Positions 57,598-64,000 of a stretch of DNA of 64,000 nt are shown here, one piece after another. The stretch is from positions 18,963 through 82,962 of the forward strand of contig NZ_JABASQ010000011.1 in NCBI RefSeq assembly GCF_016107535.1, read 5' to 3'. The translations under genes and the position numbers were made by a program. Every line of letters begins with the position of its first letter. The first letter of the stretch is position 1. The notes beneath the pieces are model-generated. The model was given only the letters and a program-made list of their open reading frames with translations. It had not been told where the DNA came from and did not search any database. The stretch is from Psychrobacter cibarius. Its GTDB lineage: Bacteria; Pseudomonadota; Gammaproteobacteria; Pseudomonadales; Moraxellaceae.

Positions 57598-58794
57598 ATG
57601 AACTTTTCGAGACAAGCCTTATTGGGCATTGGGATGATTATCGGCGGTAGCGTGATGCTATACGCCATGGTGCAACAGATTGGTGATAGTAATGAACCAC
57701 AACCAGCGTTAGCAATGGTAGATAAGCCAAGCCCTGAGCAAGAGTCTCCTCAACCGCTGACGACGGATATCGAGACTGAAAAACGTATCTTGGCAGAAAA
57801 ACAAAAAGAGCGCGCTGCTCGTGTTGCTGAACAAGAAAAACGTGCCCAGCAGTTCTTAACCGAACAAGAAGCCGCTGAGGCGGAAGCATTAGCAAAAGCC
57901 CGTGCAGAAAGTCAGCAGTATATGGCCAGTAGCGCAGCAGCTGCTGAAGAGAGTGACAAATCCAAATCCGACGCGGAAAAAGATGCCGCTACAACACCAA
58001 TAAAAAAGACTAGCGCTGCTGAGTCAGCTGAAAGTGAGACAAACACTGGCAACCAGCAAAAAGCTGCCCAAGCGCAACAAGAAGCTCAAAGGCAAGCGGC
58101 GATTAAAGAGCAGGCTGTAGCTAAGAAACTAGCAGACAGTAAAAAAGAAGCGGAAGCAAAAAGACAAGCGGATGTTAAGAAACAAGCGGATGCTGCGGCT
58201 GAGAAAAAACAAGCGGCAGCAGAAGCGGCTAAAAATGAGCCACCAAAATCGCCTTCTGACTATCAAGTTAAAAGAGGAGATGGGCTGATTAAACTGGCGC
58301 GGCAGTACAATATGCCAGTAGAAGTGTTGGCACAAGCGAATAATCTGTCACCGTCGACATCGCTACAACTGGGTCAAAACATCACCATTCCATCACGTAA
58401 GCAAGTGGAGCGATTAGCACGTGAAGCGGCAGCGGCTGAGCAGGCACGCGAAGACAAGCGTCAGAAAGAAGAAGCTTTAGCCAAAAAATCAGCGGATGCT
58501 AAGCGTGAAGCACAGCAGAAACTCAGCGAAGCCCGTAAAGAAGTCAAAGAAACCGACGCCAAAGGCAGCTTTGGGGTGCAAGTAGCATTGGCAAACGATC
58601 AAGCCAAAGCTGACGAACTAGCAAAGAAATTTAAATCTGCTGGCTACCAAGTTAAGACTAGTCCTACCAGCCGCGGGGTTCGCGTCATCGTCGGTCCTGA
58701 GCGCGGTAAAGTGGCGGCGTTAGCGTTAAAAGATAAAATTAATAGCGATCCCAAGGTCAATACGACCAGTGCTTGGGTTTTATACTGGCGCTAA
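57598..58794 (+). CDS. LysM- and SPOR-domain membrane protein
   Basis: This 398-residue inner-membrane protein has one N-terminal membrane segment (about residues 6-25). A long Ala/Lys/Glu/Gln coiled coil (60-215) follows. Next comes a LysM domain (about 222-268, YQVKRGDGLIKLARQYN), another charged helix and a C-terminal SPOR domain (about 322-398). Both domains bind peptidoglycan, SPOR preferring denuded strands at the septum, so it is probably a cell-division protein. The position after folC corresponds to the SPOR (DedD-like) gene of related bacteria; the LysM domain is an addition to the usual plan. Confidence 0.88.
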   Translation: MNFSRQALLGIGMIIGGSVMLYAMVQQIGDSNEPQPALAMVDKPSPEQESPQPLTTDIETEKRILAEKQKERAARVAEQEKRAQQFLTEQEAAEAEALAKARAESQQYMASSAAAAEESDKSKSDAEKDAATTPIKKTSAAESAESETNTGNQQKAAQAQQEAQRQAAIKEQAVAKKLADSKKEAEAKRQADVKKQADAAAEKKQAAAEAAKNEPPKSPSDYQVKRGDGLIKLARQYNMPVEVLAQANNLSPSTSLQLGQNITIPSRKQVERLAREAAAAEQAREDKRQKEEALAKKSADAKREAQQKLSEARKEVKETDAKGSFGVQVALANDQAKADELAKKFKSAGYQVKTSPTSRGVRVIVGPERGKVAALALKDKINSDPKVNTTSAWVLYWR

Positions 58795-58888
58795 AATAGT
58801 GTGAAAATCACTATAATCGGATGACTGTGATTGCTAAATAAACAGCAGAGTCTTAGTTAGATTTTATTGTTTTATCCGAGTTTTATTC

Positions 58889-58916
58889 AAACACGACATT
58901 TATTGTCGTGTTTTTT
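58889..58916 (+). terminator. Terminator after SPOR gene
   Basis: A ten-base-pair stem AAACACGACA/TGTCGTGTTT with loop TTTAT is followed by T6. Confidence 0.88.
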
Positions 58917-59092
58917 GTTTTAGTGTTTGCTGATTGGCGTAAGCTTAGCTACGATGTGCGCCGATTCCCCCTGATTTTTTCTGTATAACGGGTCAGCCTA
59001 TAAGGGCTGTCCTGTCGCAGTTGAGTATGTATGTCACTCTATGAAAGTCGTCATACATATTTGGCTGCCTTAATCATGTATAAGGTAAAACC

Positions 59093-59623
59093 ATGTCATT
59101 TGGTGTTATATTTTTAATATTGGCCGTTGGGTTTTTAGGGCTGATTACCGTACCAAAGCTGTTGAAAAGACCTCCAGTTGTTGAGCCTGATCCAAAGCCA
59201 GTACGCGGTGATGAGTTGGCTATTTGGCCGTTTGCGCCGATGCCGATTATGACGGATACGGAAGTCATTTTCTTTAATAAGCTAAAAAGTGCGTTGCCGG
59301 AATATCATATTTTCGTCCAAGTTCAACTGTCACGCATTATCGAAGGCAATAGCAGTGAGGCGTCCGAGCGTAGCTTTTGGTTCAATCGTATCTGCCGTCA
59401 AAGCGTCGATTATGTGATTGTGGATATTGATGCGCAGACCACGCTGGTTGCTATCGAGCTTGATGATTGGACACACACGAGTAAAGCGCGTCAAAAGGCG
59501 GATGACAAAAAAGACAAAGCCCTTGCTAGTGCCGGTATTGCTATTGTGCGCTTTCACGCTGAGCGCATGCCAAGCGCAGATATGCTCAGGTACGAGCTGA
59601 TGCAAGTGATTGAAAATTATTGA
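59093..59623 (+). CDS. DUF2726 protein with membrane anchor
   Basis: This 176-residue protein has one N-terminal membrane segment (about residues 4-22) and a DUF2726 domain. DUF2726 has a restriction-endonuclease-like fold: VDYVIVDIDAQTTLVAIELDD carries the D ... ExD-like acidic residues (quoted in part: VAIELDDWTH), and RQKADDKKDKALASAGI follows. Nuclease activity is not established for the family. AAGGTAAAACC precedes the ATG. It is monocistronic after the SPOR terminator. Confidence 0.82.
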   Translation: MSFGVIFLILAVGFLGLITVPKLLKRPPVVEPDPKPVRGDELAIWPFAPMPIMTDTEVIFFNKLKSALPEYHIFVQVQLSRIIEGNSSEASERSFWFNRICRQSVDYVIVDIDAQTTLVAIELDDWTHTSKARQKADDKKDKALASAGIAIVRFHAERMPSADMLRYELMQVIENY

Positions 59624-59866
59624 TAAAGTATCTTTGGCAGACAGTTAAGATTAGTCGCAACAACGGCATTTATTTTTTTGTGTAACATTGCTGTTATATT
59701 CGTTTACTTTATAGATAAGTTGTTTAAATAAGAGTATTATTGTTTTAAAGCAAACTTAAGTTTTTTAAATTAAGAGGCGCTTTTTTGAATTAAGGCATTA
59801 TTTGCTTAATTGGATAAAGATTTTGGTGCTTCTCGTTTTTAAAATCACTCTATAAAGGACTGTGTT

Positions 59867-61324
59867 ATGAAATTTTTTAAATTGAGCGCATTAGCGTTAG
59901 CCAGCACGTTAGCGTTAGCAGGCTGTGGTGATGACAACAATAATAGCTCTTCTAGTAATGGTACTAATACGCCAGATGTGCCAGTTAAGCCGCCTGTCGA
60001 TAATAGTTTGTCTGAGATCGAGCAAGCGAAAGAGATGATTCGTACCGCCAAGTTATTTGTCAGTGACAATAAAGCGGTTACAGATGCTTACGAAGATGTA
60101 AGTGATATCCTTACAGAAAAGCAAGATACACGACTTGGTTATACCTTCGATATCCCAAGTGATCTAAAATACTATATGGAAGAGAATGATGTATCACAGC
60201 TCACGGCAGCGGACATTACTGCACTGGCTAATGATAAAGAGTTTGAAACAGCATTAGGAAATATAGTCTTGACCCCAGAAAAAGACTTTTTAGCGACGTT
60301 AAATACGGATGGTAAGTTTACGTTAACGGGTAGCACCAAGGTTGATATTGAAGAATACGATTATGTGTATAACCCACAAACAGGTTTGTACGGACCTGTT
60401 GTCGTCAATCAAGACAGTTTTAAGGTAGCATTTGATGGTTTTGAAGATGCGTTAAGCTCAAACACCAGTACAGATAACTTTAACGGCAGCTTGGGTTTCA
60501 AGAGTATTAACATTGGCACTGGCACTGATATCGTTACCCTCAACTCAAGTACTAAAGGCGCAACAGTCAGTGGTCAATTCAGTGATAAAGTCGTGGTCAA
60601 TGATGAGTTTGATATCAATGATGCAAATAGAGAAGGCATCACACTAGAAAAGGCGGTCATCAAATTAAGCAGCCTGAAGTTGACGGCTAATGATAGCGTG
60701 ATTGAAGCAAAAGATTTTGAATTTGCCGCACTGGATGTCAGCAGAAAACTAGCAGATAACAGTCTGGTGGTTAGAACAATCCCTTATAAGTTTGCTATAA
60801 CGGGCAAGATGACCAAGCAAAAACCGATGACTGATGTAGAGATTACACTGAACGCGACTGCCAATGACGCTGATATAAAGAAATTTATCATAATCGATGA
60901 AGTCGGTGATATCGAAGAGGCCGCCAATAAATACGTAGGTATGGAAATAGTATTGTCGATTAAGGGCAAGGTAACGAAAGAGAGCACAACGACGATTCCA
61001 CTTGATTTCCAAGCCAATCTTAAACGTACTGCTCGTAATGTTATTGAGCTACAAGGTCTGACTGCTAGCGTAGAGGGTAAGAAGCTATTTGTAACCGGTA
61101 AGTCAAGCTTAGATAATAACTATGATGTGGTTAGCACCCAGTTTACCGTTGAGCAAAATAAAGCGTCGATCAAGTTAAAGGTTGATGCCAAGGGTGATTT
61201 TATTAAAGATAAAATGGGTAAGCTTGGCGATATCATGGTTAACGGTAAAGACTACGGTGATTTAATGGATAATGATGGCAAAGTTACTGCCAAATTTACT
61301 GATGATAGTTTAATTATTCTATAA
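59867..61324 (+). CDS. Large predicted lipoprotein of unknown function
   Basis: I recognise no family for this 485-residue protein. The signal peptide ends in lipobox LAGC near residue 20, followed by a Gly/Asp/Asn/Ser linker. The mature part is beta-rich with many Asp/Lys/Thr strands and repeated V-x-V-x-T patterns. Its own start has AAGGA upstream and a terminator follows, so it is monocistronic. It is likely to be outer-membrane attached. Confidence 0.72.
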   Translation: MKFFKLSALALASTLALAGCGDDNNNSSSSNGTNTPDVPVKPPVDNSLSEIEQAKEMIRTAKLFVSDNKAVTDAYEDVSDILTEKQDTRLGYTFDIPSDLKYYMEENDVSQLTAADITALANDKEFETALGNIVLTPEKDFLATLNTDGKFTLTGSTKVDIEEYDYVYNPQTGLYGPVVVNQDSFKVAFDGFEDALSSNTSTDNFNGSLGFKSINIGTGTDIVTLNSSTKGATVSGQFSDKVVVNDEFDINDANREGITLEKAVIKLSSLKLTANDSVIEAKDFEFAALDVSRKLADNSLVVRTIPYKFAITGKMTKQKPMTDVEITLNATANDADIKKFIIIDEVGDIEEAANKYVGMEIVLSIKGKVTKESTTTIPLDFQANLKRTARNVIELQGLTASVEGKKLFVTGKSSLDNNYDVVSTQFTVEQNKASIKLKVDAKGDFIKDKMGKLGDIMVNGKDYGDLMDNDGKVTAKFTDDSLIIL

Positions 61325-61390
61325 TCAGATCATGTGTCACATCGACTCTCAACCGTTGTTAGTAGCGATTGAGGTATAGCAACAAAAAAA

Positions 61391-61416
61391 AGAGACAGAT
61401 TCCTGTCTCTTTTTTA
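61391..61416 (+). terminator. Terminator after large lipoprotein gene
   Basis: A perfect eight-base-pair stem AGAGACAG/CTGTCTCT with loop ATTC lies between an A-run and a T-run, so it can act in both directions. Confidence 0.88.
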
Positions 61417-61442
61417 TGCTCTCTAATAAACGTGAGAAATTT

Positions 61443-62702
61443 ATGCCATATAACGTTTCAATTCTCTATGGTTTTTTACCTAAACGCTTAGCATCGCATT
61501 TATACAGCCGTACCAAGTTAATCACTACGCCAGCGATTGCCGCTATGATGATATCCAGCGCTGCGGTTGCTGATAGTGCAGATATACCAGCTGCTGATAC
61601 GAATTTTTACTTCTACCCCCAAGCGACAGGGTTGCTAGACAGTCAGACCAAACAATCAGACGCACAGATAGAGTGGAGTGTGATGGCAACGGCTCATAGC
61701 CCAACACAGCCTATCTCAGCATTTTTAGACGATTGGAGTGCCCCTTTGGACTCGGGTGATCATGCTTATGCCCAAGGTCGGACGTCGCTTGAGATTCGTC
61801 CTGCGGGCAGTGCGATTAGCTACGGTCTAGGTTGGCGTTATGATTATTTAATGACGTTTAGCAAAGAGACTGCCGAAGTTTATTGGCAGTATGAAAATAA
61901 ACAGCCCTCAAGTACCAGTCAAGATTATCCGTTATTTTTGGAAGCCAAGCACAATGAAAGATTCGGTGCTAATATTGGTCTGACGCAGCAGCTCATGCCT
62001 AACTGGCAATTGACGACTCGTGCCAATCTCTGGCAAGGACTGCATGCATTAGAAGGTAAGATAGTTGGCGATTTAAGCACCAGAGTGTTGCCAAATAATG
62101 AGGTGACAGACATACGAGACAGTTTGGATAAAACCAACGCTTACATCGATTATTACTATGATGAACCGGCTTTAGGGGAGGAAAACCTAGACTGGAACCC
62201 CGCGAAACCTTCGGGATATGGTTATTCGCTCGATTTGCAGCTCACCGGTCAGTTGTCTGATAGTACGCAGTTGTCTCTGAGTGGCTACGATATCCTTGGA
62301 CGTATGCACTGGAAAGACATGCCAAGCACTCGTTATGCATTGGATTATGACGTCAACGGCAGACCTCTCTATACGATTGAAGGGCAGCTTAGCACTGATG
62401 ATGTCACACAGACATTGCCATGGCGAGTGGAAGGTAGCCTTCAGCATCAGCTAGACAGTCAATGGCAGCTCGGTCTACATGGTCAAGTGAATGACATTCA
62501 AGACTTATATCAATTATCCGCAGGCTACCAAACGTCCAACGATGCTTTCCCCATTACGGTGACGGGCTTGATAGAGCCGCAAACGCAAGCATTGGGTCTT
62601 GCTGTAGACAGTCGTTATGCTGGCATCAAATTGCTGACCGACAGTCTCGATTCAGAAAAAGCCAAACGCAGTGAGATTAGCTTGTATGGACGCTATGCTT
62701 GG
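61443..62702 (+). CDS. Predicted outer-membrane beta-barrel protein
   Basis: This protein of about 420 residues has a signal peptide ending near AVA/DSA. The mature part consists of alternating strands with aromatic girdles (YGLGWRYDY, EVYWQYE, NWQLTTRANLWQG), and the C-terminus ends in YGRYAW, an outer-membrane assembly signal with a terminal aromatic residue. No specific family or transported substrate is recognisable. The ATG at 61443 follows GAGAA; the longer frame begins inside the preceding terminator. Confidence 0.72.
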
Positions 62703-62773
62703 TAGCTTCATTGCATTGCATTAATAAAGCAGATGGCTAAAGCGTCGATGTGCATATAATGCGGTGGACGTTA

Positions 62774-63751
62774 CTAAAATTTATCATGCGTTTTGTCGCG
62801 CTGTTCAGGATAAATGACGATCGGACTATGACCTTCGAAGTATAGTCCTGTCGTAGGCATAGGCATTGCGTCGTTTGACCAAGCTACCTGCGGCTGTCGT
62901 CCATCATAGCAGTCGCGCCTAGTAAACCATTCGATATAATGGGCAGCTCGTAATGCCCTTATATCAAGCGTCGCAAGATTAGTCATATCGGTGTTATCGC
63001 ACCATTTATGTATAGGAAAGCTTGGCGCTAACCAAGGCGGATAAGTAAAATTACAGGTATTGATTGGCAAAAAGAAGCGTCCTTTAATTATCCCATAACG
63101 CTTATCAATTTTAACTTGTCCATGCTTTTCGGTATCTACCCATACGGTACGAAACTGCTTGGTTTGCATATGGGTCATTTTATGCTGTAGATTGTCCTTG
63201 GAATTAATCCCAACCCAGTTCTCAGGAGCAAACGGCGCTGATCCCATAAAAAACTTAATGGCCAATTCCCAGTGTTCGGTGAGCTTGTCTTGATGATTGT
63301 ATAAAATCAAATCCAGCTCACCAGTCGTCTGCTTACCGTTATACAACTGGACGTTACTGGCTAGGGTCTCATACGGATGTAGCTTGCGCGCAAAGCCATC
63401 CTCTAGCCAAAATGACAGTAATCCTTCAAAGTGAAAACCCAAGCGATTAGGGCTAGGCCGCTTGAGTAAATAGCGAGTCAGCACCTGATAAGCATTGGTG
63501 CTATCTAGCTCTTCCAAACGCTGCTGATACGCTGCAAACTGCATTTGCCAAAAGTGTGCGCTATGTACCGATACGGTATGTGTATTCTGATGCGGTGCAA
63601 AGTCCAGCCATTCGGTTAAGACGTTAGGGCACGCCAGCACATATGCCAAATCACGTACATAAGGCCGCTGGTACATTTCCCAAGGTGCGTTATTTGTGAC
63701 ATGAGTAGATAAGGGCTGGGCTATAATTTTGGACATATGATAAGTCATCAT
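62774..63751 (-). CDS. DUF1853 family protein
   Basis: This 325-residue soluble protein matches DUF1853: RLGFHFEGLLSFWLEDG near residue 100, then GELDLILYN and HWELAIKFFMG, and later NLQHKMTHMQTKQF. The pattern of acidic residues in GELD and the E-x-K in HWELAIKF resembles nuclease-like (PD-(D/E)xK) folds, an inference. No clear ribosome site fixes the start; Met 3 or Met 6 are possible. It is the last complete gene before the insertion sequence. Confidence 0.8.
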   Translation of the reverse strand: MMTYHMSKIIAQPLSTHVTNNAPWEMYQRPYVRDLAYVLACPNVLTEWLDFAPHQNTHTVSVHSAHFWQMQFAAYQQRLEELDSTNAYQVLTRYLLKRPSPNRLGFHFEGLLSFWLEDGFARKLHPYETLASNVQLYNGKQTTGELDLILYNHQDKLTEHWELAIKFFMGSAPFAPENWVGINSKDNLQHKMTHMQTKQFRTVWVDTEKHGQVKIDKRYGIIKGRFFLPINTCNFTYPPWLAPSFPIHKWCDNTDMTNLATLDIRALRAAHYIEWFTRRDCYDGRQPQVAWSNDAMPMPTTGLYFEGHSPIVIYPEQRDKTHDKF

Positions 63752-63845
63752 AATGGTGTAGCATTTACCCTAGCTGCTCGCTTGCCAAAAGTCTATAGAT
63801 GACAAGTATCGGTTAGGGTAGTGCTTGATTGTGCTATTACTAAAG

Positions 63846-64000
63846 TGAACCGCCCCGAGTATATCGGAGGCTGATCTACTTGAGTCAGGCAGCAATGCCT
63901 GACAGGATTAAATTATCATAATACCGCTTTTCAAACTCAAAGGGTGACACATAACCAATCGTGCTATGCAGTCGTGTTTTATTGAACCAGTCCACCCATT
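63846..64000 (-). mobile_element. IS3-family insertion sequence, one end only
   Basis: The element's edge begins TGAACCGCCCCGAG at 63846, matching the terminal repeats of IS3-family elements. The transposase terminus reads inward. The rest lies beyond the window, so completeness and target duplication cannot be judged. Confidence 0.85.
63885..64000 (-). CDS. IS3-family transposase OrfB, C-terminal end (partial)
   Basis: The last 37 residues of an integrase-core transposase are visible. WVDWFNKTRLHSTIGYVSP is the classic end of the IS3 OrfB catalytic domain, including the region after the DDE glutamate. The C-terminus ends LSGIAA. The 5' part lies outside the window. Confidence 0.88.
   Translation of the reverse strand, partial: WVDWFNKTRLHSTIGYVSPFEFEKRYYDNLILSGIAA

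Overview
The window looks like a chromosomal segment of a Moraxellaceae gammaproteobacterium, most likely Psychrobacter or a close relative. I infer this from moderate GC with AT-rich intergenic DNA, the trpF-trpB-trpA-accD-folC-SPOR block typical of Acinetobacter and Psychrobacter, the map-glnD pair, a cold-type secreted lipase with its foldase, and many lipoproteins. No database search was possible. Family names come from motifs read in the translated sequence.

Layout. 1-3.8 kb: glnD and map (minus). 4.1-6.4 kb: secreted lipase and its membrane-anchored foldase. 6.7-8.4 kb: two lipoproteins (META domain, TolB-like propeller). 8.6-18.6 kb: a YqiJ-like membrane protein, a YqiK-type flotillin, a 2041-residue AAA ATPase of the DUF3686 type, and two tandem DUF2256 mini-proteins. 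18.7-21.3 kb: two unrecognised AT-rich minus-strand genes. 21.7-26.6 kb: a bile acid:sodium symporter family transporter and metH. 27.2-29.8 kb: three fasciclin-domain lipoproteins. 30.2-31.7 kb: a sodium:alanine symporter followed by about 1.2 kb without a convincing gene. 32.9-35.6 kb: LemA and two TPM-domain proteins. 35.8-38.4 kb: adenine deaminase, a sirtuin, a small membrane protein and tRNA-Arg(CCG). 38.7-41.3 kb: a cytochrome c and a two-gene ABC exporter. 41.4-44.0 kb: three tandem paralogous secreted proteins of unknown function. 44.1-47.2 kb: queF, a possibly decayed small gene, and proS. 47.7-50.6 kb: a DUF4230 protein, a 53-residue membrane mini-protein and a photolyase. 50.8-58.8 kb: the trp/acc/fol block, interrupted between trpB and trpA by an AT-rich gene of unknown function. 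59.1-63.8 kb: DUF2726 protein, a large lipoprotein, a predicted outer-membrane barrel and DUF1853. From about 63,846 to the edge lies one end of an IS3-family insertion sequence.

Most genes are housekeeping: nitrogen signalling (GlnD), protein maturation (Map, ProS), methionine and tryptophan synthesis, the first step of fatty acid synthesis, folate polyglutamylation and queuosine. The accessory interest lies in four places. The first is the YqiJ/flotillin/giant-ATPase module, which looks like a membrane-domain system with a cytosolic remodelling ATPase. The second is the cargo-like gene inside the trp operon. The third is the three-copy secreted family at 41.4-44.0 kb. The fourth is the fasciclin cluster, whose middle gene appears to combine the domain types of its two neighbours.

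Starts were chosen by ribosome binding site, signal peptide or family alignment, so several genes begin downstream of the longest possible reading frame.
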